From contig UQZF01000102.1 in assembly GCA_900545455.1 (NCBI GenBank), positions 1 to 9,584 of the forward strand: 9,584 nucleotides of DNA, given 5' to 3'. Of this stretch, positions 1 to 5,752 are shown piece after piece. Position 1 is the first letter of the stretch. Each line of letters opens with the position of its first letter. The position numbers and the translations under genes were made by a program. Below the pieces are notes generated by a model. The model saw only the letters and a list, made by a program, of their open reading frames with translations. It was not told the DNA's origin and did not search any database. The stretch comes from an uncultured Eubacteriales bacterium (lineage in GTDB: Bacteria; Bacillota; Clostridia; Lachnospirales; Lachnospiraceae).

Positions 1-1
1 C

Positions 2-406
2 TATGAGCCCGCAAGCCCGAATGTCGTGGCGGCAGCAGGGCTCCTCGCCGCAGTAAGGGAGCTCACGGCGGATGAGATAGGGCACCGCCTCGAACACGAA
101 AAAAAGCTCACGGAGTATCTTGTGCATAGCATGAAAAATATACATGGAATTAAGCTGTACCTTCCTCCTGAGAAGTCACACGTCGGAATCATAGCTTTCA
201 ACCTCGCGGGCTATAAGGCATCCGACATCGGAATGATTCTTGACGAGGATTACAATATCGCGGTTCGCACGGGCTACCACTGTGCGCCGCTTGTACATGA
301 ATATCTGGACGACAGAGAATACCTCGGAGTTGTCAGGGCGAGCATCAGCATGTTCACAGGCTTCGATGATGCGGATGCGCTGGTCAGGGCATTGGGAGAG
401 ATTTAG
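2..406 (+). CDS. Cysteine desulfurase, SufS-type (class V aminotransferase fold), C-terminal part only
   Basis: This is the last 134 codons of a PLP-dependent enzyme; the 5' end lies outside the window, and the frame is open from base 2. The family removes sulfur from L-cysteine, forming a persulfide on an active-site cysteine for transfer to an acceptor. Visible here are a segment reading YEPASPNVVAAAGL, in the place of the family's E-G-T-P-N block, and the motif VRTGYHCAP. Its cysteine codon is at 281-283 and corresponds to the catalytic Cys of group II (SufS-like) desulfurases. The closing segment LGVVRASISMFT is the usual C-terminal strand. The next gene starts 12 bases after the stop, with its Shine-Dalgarno site overlapping the stop, so the two are probably co-translated. 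Beside a DndD-like ATPase, a DndA/SspA-like role as sulfur donor for DNA modification is plausible. A housekeeping Fe-S role cannot be excluded. Confidence 0.88.
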   Translation, partial: YEPASPNVVAAAGLLAAVRELTADEIGHRLEHEKKLTEYLVHSMKNIHGIKLYLPPEKSHVGIIAFNLAGYKASDIGMILDEDYNIAVRTGYHCAPLVHEYLDDREYLGVVRASISMFTGFDDADALVRALGEI

Positions 407-417
407 GAGGATGGGAA
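406..417. repeat. 12-base direct repeat, copy 1 (before DUF262 gene)
   Basis: GGAGGATGGGAA here is identical to bases 2895-2906. Both copies lie in ribosome-binding regions just ahead of a start codon (ATG 419 and ATG 2914). The match extends weakly upstream (GATT at 400-403 and 2890-2893, with one base of length difference). It may mark the edges of an inserted two-gene cassette, or it may be chance between two purine-rich Shine-Dalgarno sites. Confidence 0.4.
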
Positions 418-418
418 A

Positions 419-2719
419 ATGAATTTAGAGTTTGCGGAAATCAGAAATATCAATAAGCTGTGTAATTTGGAGAACAAGGGAAGTAACAATGAAAATGTAC
501 CGCTCAACGTGAATATTCCGTATTATCAGAGACCTTACAAGTGGGACAAAATAAGAATTGACAAGCTGATTGATGATTTTTATGAGAATGATGAGAGCGA
601 TGATGAGAAGGAGGGATATTTTGCGGGCACCGTCGTCATGGTCAAGGGGGAGAATGGAAGGTTCGAGGTCGTTGACGGTCAGCAGAGAATAACTACACTT
701 TTTTTAATGAATTATCTGAGATTTATACTTATCAGGGGGCATATCGAGCTGCTAATAAAGACAAAAAGAATGTCAAAGCTTATTACAGAGTTCAATGAAA
801 TGATAAGCGCGGCAGTAAATCTTTTTGATAAAGACAGGATTGAAAAATTAAGTGAAATTGGAAAAAAGGTTGAAGCTTTTACAGGTAGAATTGAGGAGCA
901 GAGCGATGAGGGCGGAAGCGGTGAGAAGGAAAGAATATGGGATGAGCTGCTCGAGTATTATGAGAAGGAGATGTGTCTGCCCGAGAGAAATTTTACGAGT
1001 ATAGAAAACTATAAAAAAGAGAGCTTTATGGCGGACAAAAAATTTCTGTCAGGTGTGGAGCTGACTCTAAAGTACAGCAGAAGCAGCTATAATGAACAGC
1101 TTAAAGAGGCGTTGAGCAGGGTTGTCATACTTATGCAGGGGGACAGTAATCCACGCTTTGAGGTGCTCTCGTTCGATAAAAATTCTGCGTCTAAGAGTGC
1201 AGTGACGGTGCAGTATATGAATGCTATGAGTGTTATTTATGATAAGCTTGTAGGCACATATATAACGGGAGATGAGAAGCCTGTGGAGCATATTGTAACG
1301 CTCGAAAATGTCATGAAAAAAATATTGGAAAACATCAATTTCTGTGTCGTTGTGACTGGAAGGGAGAAGGATGCCTACACATTGTTCGAGGTTCTAAATG
1401 ACAGAAATTTTCCTGTTGAGGATTTGGAGTTAATTAAGAATCTTTTTTACAAGTATTACTGTAAAAAGAATGAGGATGACGAGAGTACGGATGAGTACAT
1501 TGAGAAGGCAGATACAAAATGGGGAAAAATATTCAGCGATGTGACGGGAAAAAAGGAGCAGTCAAAGCTTATTTCATACCTTGCGGCACAATATTTTACG
1601 GCGGATGGCAGACTAAAATACAATGACAATGAAAAATACAGGGAAACCATAGAGAAGGAATATCTGAACAAAAAACAGCATTACGATGGAAATTCACTGC
1701 TCAATGACATCTGTATTTATGAGATGTTCAGCATAATTTTGGATGAGTTTGATTTTAAATATCAGAAAAAGGCTGAGAATGTAATAAAAGCTGAGAGGGA
1801 GAATGCAAAATCCATTACATATAAAGCTCTGAATCTATTCAATGCGCTGAAGCTGTATGGCGTTATACCGGCAGTCACCAACATTATCATAAAGAAATTT
1901 TTGGAGAAGCATAAGCTGGACGAATTGGGAACGGATGGCTATGTCAAGGTATTCAGAGGATATGTGCAGGGAATAAAGAATGACAGCACAAACAGCAATA
2001 TCGAGTATGAGCAGATTCATCGGGTTGCGTATGATTTATGGCGTTTTGCGCTGCTTGCACAGAACTCGGACAAGCCGAGAAGCATAGCAAAGGACTATAT
2101 TGCGAGAGTTGATGTATCGCATTCGGATTATGTCCTCAGAGTGGAAACTCAGCAAATGGATGCACTGAATGAGGAATTCAGAAGATGGATTAATGCGTGG
2201 AAGTATGGTAATGAAAATTCGCAGTTGAAGGTTAAGGTGCTGTTCATCAATCTGTTTAACTCCAACAAGCTTGAAAACACACTCATATTTAACAAGACAG
2301 GAACTAATTTTAAGACTGACAATATACAGCTTGACCATTTAGAGCCCGACAAGATGGACACAATTGCCGTGGAAAAATATTTCGAGCCATCGTCTAAGCT
2401 GCCGAGGGAGACATATACGGACAGCCTCGGTAATTTTATGATTATGGACGCTGACAGCAACAACGACAAGAGCACGATGCCGTTACAGACTGCGCTCAAG
2501 GTTTATGACGAAATGGCAGGAGGTCATTGGCTTGTAAAAGAAATTCACGAGCTTTTCGATGACGACGAGTGCGGCACTGATAAGAACATCGACGGTGGAA
2601 ATTACAGGACACCGAATGAGGAGTTTTTCAGCAGGAGAAAGAGGAGACTTATCTGTTATTTTAAGGCGCTTTTGAACAAAAGGTTTGATGATGACAAAGT
2701 AGAGGTATCGGAACATTAA
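419..2719 (+). CDS. DUF262 / DUF1524 protein, GmrSD- or SspE-like putative restriction nuclease
   Basis: This 766-aa protein has the two-part layout of GmrSD, SspE and related restriction factors. The N-terminal DUF262 domain shows IPYYQRPYKW at residues 33-42 and the signature VVDGQQRITTL at 85-94, the nucleotide-binding ParB/Srx-like motif. A second DUF262 block, TLFEVLNDRNFPVEDLELIK, lies at 321-340. The C-terminal DUF1524 HNH-like region has LDHLEPDK at 638-645 and SLGNFMIMDADSNND at 669-683, where the family carries its catalytic His and Asn. Known relatives use NTP hydrolysis in the N domain to control a DNA-nicking C domain and act on modified DNA, glucosylated hmC for GmrSD and phosphorothioate sensing for SspE. 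The target here is inferred from neighbours only. The start is ATG 419 with AGGAGG at 405-410. The first two thirds are clearly more A+T-rich than the flanking genes, which suggests a separate origin. Confidence 0.85.
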   Translation: MNLEFAEIRNINKLCNLENKGSNNENVPLNVNIPYYQRPYKWDKIRIDKLIDDFYENDESDDEKEGYFAGTVVMVKGENGRFEVVDGQQRITTLFLMNYLRFILIRGHIELLIKTKRMSKLITEFNEMISAAVNLFDKDRIEKLSEIGKKVEAFTGRIEEQSDEGGSGEKERIWDELLEYYEKEMCLPERNFTSIENYKKESFMADKKFLSGVELTLKYSRSSYNEQLKEALSRVVILMQGDSNPRFEVLSFDKNSASKSAVTVQYMNAMSVIYDKLVGTYITGDEKPVEHIVTLENVMKKILENINFCVVVTGREKDAYTLFEVLNDRNFPVEDLELIKNLFYKYYCKKNEDDESTDEYIEKADTKWGKIFSDVTGKKEQSKLISYLAAQYFTADGRLKYNDNEKYRETIEKEYLNKKQHYDGNSLLNDICIYEMFSIILDEFDFKYQKKAENVIKAERENAKSITYKALNLFNALKLYGVIPAVTNIIIKKFLEKHKLDELGTDGYVKVFRGYVQGIKNDSTNSNIEYEQIHRVAYDLWRFALLAQNSDKPRSIAKDYIARVDVSHSDYVLRVETQQMDALNEEFRRWINAWKYGNENSQLKVKVLFINLFNSNKLENTLIFNKTGTNFKTDNIQLDHLEPDKMDTIAVEKYFEPSSKLPRETYTDSLGNFMIMDADSNNDKSTMPLQTALKVYDEMAGGHWLVKEIHELFDDDECGTDKNIDGGNYRTPNEEFFSRRKRRLICYFKALLNKRFDDDKVEVSEH

Positions 2720-2738
2720 TGTTGAAGGAGGTAACACC

Positions 2739-2891
2739 ATGCAGAAAACAGACGAAAGGCAGATAAAAACAGCCATGCTTGAAATACTTCACCTTGAGCG
2801 TAAGAACCTTAGAAGCAAGGCAATGACGGATCAGAAGATGGTGGAGGAAATCAAGCACATTATAGTGGAAGCATCGAGAATCGGCATGTGA
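2739..2891 (+). CDS. 50-aa small protein of a DNA-modification operon, function unknown
   Basis: This is a short gene of 50 codons between the DUF262 gene and the DndD-like gene. It has an excellent ribosome binding site, AAGGAGG at 2725-2731, seven bases before ATG 2739, and ends in TGA at 2889-2891. The product starts MQKTDERQIK and ends VEASRIGM. It is charged and should be mostly helical, with no membrane segment, signal peptide or cysteine. It begins 19 bases after the DUF262 stop and ends 22 bases before the DndD-like start, so it belongs to the same transcript. I do not recognise a domain. Small proteins of about this size are often annotated beside DndD-type ATPases, and I judge it to be one of these from position and general look. 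A role as an adaptor or inhibitor of a neighbour would be guesswork. Confidence 0.72.
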   Translation: MQKTDERQIKTAMLEILHLERKNLRSKAMTDQKMVEEIKHIIVEASRIGM

Positions 2892-2894
2892 TTG

Positions 2895-2906
2895 GGAGGA
2901 TGGGAA
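2895..2906. repeat. 12-base direct repeat, copy 2 (before DndD-like gene)
   Basis: This is the second copy of GGAGGATGGGAA. Together the copies bracket exactly the DUF262 gene and the 50-aa gene. In this copy a second purine block, GGGAAGG, sits nearer the ATG and probably serves as the working ribosome binding site. Confidence 0.4.
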
Positions 2907-2913
2907 GGTACGA

Positions 2914-4941
2914 ATGAAGTTTAAGACACTTAAAATGAAAAATTTTATGCGTTACAAGGGTGTGAATGAGATAAATTTCAGTTGCGACGACGAGCATAAT
3001 GTCACGGTTATACTCGGCGACAACACTGTGGGAAAGACGACCATAGCTCAGGCGTTCCGCTGGTGTCTGTATGGGGCAATCATGGTTGAGCGGGGAAAGA
3101 AGGAGAGCGACTACGAGCTTTTAAACAACGATGTTTTGGCAAAGCTCGATGCGAACGGGAGAGCCACTGTGTTTGTCGAGATTACCGCGCTTGACAATGA
3201 AAAGCTGTATACGATCCACCGCGAGGCGGAGTACATGAGAGTGTACCCGAAGTTTATTGCCCGCGAATCGTTTAAGACGTTAAAAATGTACGCTGCGGAT
3301 GTGGACAGCCCGGACTCAAGAACAGAGGTTGAGGCGGGCGTAAATTACAACAAAATAAATGAGCTTATAAACGAACTTTTTCCGAAAAATCTCTCGCATT
3401 ATTTCCTTTTTGACGGTGAGAGATGGAGCGATTTCTCGGTAAACGGAGTGCGCGAGAACATCAAGGAATCAGTGCATATTCTCACGGGCTTATCCTCCTA
3501 CAAGGCGGCGATGTTCCATCTCAAGGATATGGGTGCCAACTCCGTTATCAAAAAGTTCAAGAGTAACATTCAGGGCAAGGGAAATATGTACGATGATTTT
3601 GGGCAGGAGTTGGCAAGGACGGAGCACGAAATAGAGAAATACCGAAAACAGATAGAGAGCCTTGAAGCGGATATAAGACGTTACAACAAAAAATGCGAGG
3701 AGATTGAAAGCTACCTTGAGGAAAACAAGAACACCGAACAGCTTCAGGCGGCATACAGGCAGTTACAAAGAACCCTGAGGGCACAGGGCGAGAGATATAT
3801 TGCGGATTTCAGGACATTTGTCACGGAATACAACTCAAAAGCTTATAGAAGATTTGCCATTCCGCTTATTGAGGTGTGTCTTAGGATGGTCAAAGCTGTT
3901 AACGGTGAGAGGCGCGACATACCGCACATGAGACAGGCGAGCATCGATTACATAATACGGAGCGGACGCTGCATCTGTGGAACGCCAGTGACGGAGGGCT
4001 CCTACGCACTTGAATGTCTGCTCGAGCAGAGAAATTATCTTCCGCCGGCAGACATGGGCTCGCTCCTCGGAGAGTTTGAAAAGACCGCCAACCGCTGGTG
4101 CCGATGCGAGAATGAAATTGAGCAGAATGCCGCACGGGTGGATGACAGCGCAAGAGATTATGATGAGACCTGCATTCAGCTTCAGAAGATGGAAAATCAA
4201 ATGAGTGAGAATGTCGATTTCGCGCAAAAGAGAGCAGAGCTTAAGCATTACAGGGATGAGGAGAGCAAAGCTGTCGAGAGAAAGGGCGAGATAAAGGGAA
4301 TCATAGTTTCACTTAAGGACAAGATAGAAAACATTGAGCTTCAAATGAGAAATCAGGAGGCTAAGAATGCCGAAAATGAAAAGTGGAGGCAGCGACTTGC
4401 TCTTGCGGAGGCAGTCTATGACAAATTGAGTTCGGATTTTTCAGATAGGGAGAAAAAAATATTTTGTGAGCTCAATCAGGAGATACAGGCGAATTTTTCA
4501 AAGATGTTCAACGCAAAGGACAAGAGGATTCAACTGTCTGAGGACTATGAAATACAGATGTGTTACAAGACCGATGTCGGATATAAGGAGGAGAAAAATC
4601 TGTCCGAGGGCGAGAAGGTTGCGAGAAACTTTGCTTTTATCGTCACCATAATGGACTACAGCCGCAGGAAAAGGCTTGAGAGCATTGAGAGTGCGGGAGG
4701 CGATGAGTCTGCCAATGACACTCTGCCTATCGTGCTTGACGGACCTTTCTCTAAGCTTGGCGAGGAGAATATTTCGCTTGTGGCGAATGTGCTTCCCGAG
4801 GTTTCGGAGCAGGTTATAGTGTTCATGCTCCGAAAGGACTGGGCATACACGGGACTTGATAAGTATGTCGGAGCCGAGTACTCGATTGATAAAAGACCTG
4901 ACGAGAGCTTCGCATCAATCAGAAAGGTGGAGAGGGCTTAA
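2914..4941 (+). CDS. DndD-like SMC/Rad50-type ATPase
   Basis: This 675-aa ABC-class ATPase is of DndD length and plan. The N-terminal half-domain has Walker A GDNTVGKTT at residues 35-43. FLFDGERW at 164-171 matches the F-F-D-G-E block characteristic of DndD proteins. Two helical, coiled-coil-rich stretches (about 230-310 and 385-500) flank a centre with CICG at 353-356, in the place of a Rad50-like hook. A second CxC pair follows at 396 and 398. The C-terminal half has the ABC signature NLSEGEKVAR at 562-571 and Walker B LPIVLDGPFSKL at 604-615. DndD supplies ATPase/nicking activity in DNA phosphorothioation; SspD and other AAA/SMC-like defence ATPases are related alternatives. The start is ATG 2914, with GGGAAGG at 2902-2908 and GGGAGG at 2894-2899 upstream. 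The stop overlaps the next start in TAATG, so the downstream protein is probably made by translational coupling. Confidence 0.85.
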   Translation: MKFKTLKMKNFMRYKGVNEINFSCDDEHNVTVILGDNTVGKTTIAQAFRWCLYGAIMVERGKKESDYELLNNDVLAKLDANGRATVFVEITALDNEKLYTIHREAEYMRVYPKFIARESFKTLKMYAADVDSPDSRTEVEAGVNYNKINELINELFPKNLSHYFLFDGERWSDFSVNGVRENIKESVHILTGLSSYKAAMFHLKDMGANSVIKKFKSNIQGKGNMYDDFGQELARTEHEIEKYRKQIESLEADIRRYNKKCEEIESYLEENKNTEQLQAAYRQLQRTLRAQGERYIADFRTFVTEYNSKAYRRFAIPLIEVCLRMVKAVNGERRDIPHMRQASIDYIIRSGRCICGTPVTEGSYALECLLEQRNYLPPADMGSLLGEFEKTANRWCRCENEIEQNAARVDDSARDYDETCIQLQKMENQMSENVDFAQKRAELKHYRDEESKAVERKGEIKGIIVSLKDKIENIELQMRNQEAKNAENEKWRQRLALAEAVYDKLSSDFSDREKKIFCELNQEIQANFSKMFNAKDKRIQLSEDYEIQMCYKTDVGYKEEKNLSEGEKVARNFAFIVTIMDYSRRKRLESIESAGGDESANDTLPIVLDGPFSKLGEENISLVANVLPEVSEQVIVFMLRKDWAYTGLDKYVGAEYSIDKRPDESFASIRKVERA

Positions 4942-5450
4942 TGGCGGATTTTGAGTTTTTTAAAAAGCAGTTTGAGTTCAAGGGAAAACATTCAAGGATG
5001 GTAAATGAGCTTTGTGTCGCAAACGACTATGAGCACACGTTTTTTAAGAGAGTTATAGATGTCTATATTTTTGCGGCTGTAATAGGAATCAGGCTTGACA
5101 GAAAGGCACCCGAGGACTATTCGCCCGTGGAAACCAAGAGCATATTTCCCGAGCAGATGATTAACGCCAAGGAAGATTTGGATTTTATAATGCAGATGAT
5201 GATAATGCTTGATTCCGCTTCGGGAAGCTCCGACGAGGAGAGAGTGCGTGAGGCATTTAGAGGTGCGCAGAGTAAGGAGGAGTATGACCGCCTTTTGGAG
5301 ACCTTTAATGACTATGTGCGTGGCGGAGTGGAGGAGCTCTATGAGAGACTAATCATGCGCACTCCTGATTCCGAGGACAGATTCTACGACGAGCGGACAG
5401 CAAATCTCATGGCACTCTATGAGAGATTTGAGCCAAAGGATGAACGGTAA
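4941..5450 (+). CDS. 169-aa protein coupled to DndD-like ATPase, function unknown
   Basis: The start ATG 4941 shares one base with the TAA of the DndD-like gene, so translation is likely coupled and the two proteins may be made in fixed ratio. The protein is small, acidic toward the C-terminus and predicted to be largely helical. The most distinctive stretch is FFKRVIDVYIFAAVIGIRLD at residues 34-53, a hydrophobic helix followed by basic residues and APED. This resembles, in my recollection, a stretch in some Dnd-associated accessory proteins (the group sometimes labelled dnd system-associated protein 4). DndE itself is shorter and I see no convincing likeness to it. A methionine-rich helix (FIMQMMIMLD, 82-91) and repeated helix patterns follow. 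It is the last gene of the left operon. The hydrophobic stretch is too short and too flanked by charge to be called a membrane segment with confidence. Confidence 0.7.
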   Translation: MADFEFFKKQFEFKGKHSRMVNELCVANDYEHTFFKRVIDVYIFAAVIGIRLDRKAPEDYSPVETKSIFPEQMINAKEDLDFIMQMMIMLDSASGSSDEERVREAFRGAQSKEEYDRLLETFNDYVRGGVEELYERLIMRTPDSEDRFYDERTANLMALYERFEPKDER

Positions 5451-5477
5451 ATAATTGGCAAAAAATAGAAAATATGC

Positions 5478-5506
5478 TTTACTTTTTTAGATGTGTGTAA
5501 TATAAT
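5478..5506 (+). promoter_or_regulatory. Sigma-A-type promoter of the tracrRNA
   Basis: A perfect -10 box TATAAT lies at 5501-5506. A partial -35, TTTACT (4 of 6 to TTGACA), lies at 5478-5483, giving a 17-base spacer. Transcription would begin near 5513, just ahead of the anti-repeat at 5515, which is the placement expected for a tracrRNA promoter. The surrounding sequence is A+T-rich and non-coding. Confidence 0.7.
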
Positions 5507-5512
5507 AAAAAT

Positions 5513-5628
5513 ACGTTATATTGTACCAAGCGATATACGGTTACAACAATAAGGTCCCGCTTTCAGCGGTGTACCTCAAAGCTCTAATCCCATCTAAAGT
5601 GAATACTTTAGGTGGGATTATCTATTTT
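5513..5628 (+). ncRNA. tracrRNA of the type II CRISPR system
   Basis: This RNA of about 116 nt is upstream of cas9 and on the same strand. In order it has an anti-repeat (about 5515-5547, ending GGTTACAAC), the linker AATAAGG, a nexus-type hairpin, a single-stranded TCAAAGCTCT, and a terminator hairpin with a U-rich tail. The hairpin has inner stem CCGC 5557-5560 with GCGG 5566-5569 and outer stem GGT 5553-5555 with ACC 5573-5575. The order and the short blocks TACAA, AATAAGG and GCTCT match the Neisseria meningitidis tracrRNA as I know it. It pairs with CRISPR repeats so that crRNA can be matured or loaded and Cas9 activated. The strand is set by the promoter on one side and the T-rich tail on the other; the reverse strand has neither. 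The exact 5' end is an estimate from the -10 box. Confidence 0.85.
5585..5628 (+). terminator. Rho-independent terminator forming the 3' end of the tracrRNA
   Basis: A 16-base-pair stem (5585-5600 with 5605-5620) contains a single G-U wobble and closes on a four-base GAAT loop. It is followed by TCTATTTT at 5621-5628. The stem opens with TAATCCC and closes with GGGATTA. In Neisseria-type tracrRNAs the same hairpin serves both as terminator and as a Cas9-bound stem. It should largely insulate cas9 from the tracrRNA promoter. Confidence 0.88.
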
Positions 5629-5752
5629 AAAAAGAAATTATTATTAAGGCGAAGAAAATAATAACATCCAATCCCTTAAAATATGACGGCTGTGTATGCA
5701 GAGAAAGTAATTGATTGCTTGGTAAAAAGGTTTTGGAGGAAAGGACTTATTT
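5629..5752 (+). other. cas9 leader region, no gene seen
   Basis: This A+T-rich stretch lies between the tracrRNA terminator and the cas9 start. It contains an AT-only inverted repeat, TTATTATT at 5638-5645 with AATAATAA at 5657-5664 (11-base loop). A -10-like TAAAAT lies at 5677-5682, but no acceptable -35 sits at the right distance, so I do not call a promoter. The cas9 ribosome binding site GGAGGAAAGGA is at 5735-5745. No open frame here has its own Shine-Dalgarno site. Confidence 0.5.

Noticed and set aside
2719..2766. ATG overlapping the DUF262 stop (TAATG), giving a 15-codon frame
   Set aside because: It ends after 15 codons and lies over the ribosome binding site of the 50-aa gene; the ATG at 2739 has far better support.
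3835..4248. 137-codon open frame on the minus strand
   Set aside because: It is antisense to the DndD-like gene, with no domain and no ribosome binding site; the plus-strand frame carries all the motifs.
5451..5500. Possible terminator for the left operon
   Set aside because: There are runs of A and T after 5460, but I find no stable G+C-containing hairpin, so read-through into the tracrRNA locus cannot be excluded.
5677..5682. TAAAAT as a -10 box for cas9
   Set aside because: No -35-like hexamer sits 16-18 bases upstream and there is no TGN extension, so it is indistinguishable from A+T-rich background.
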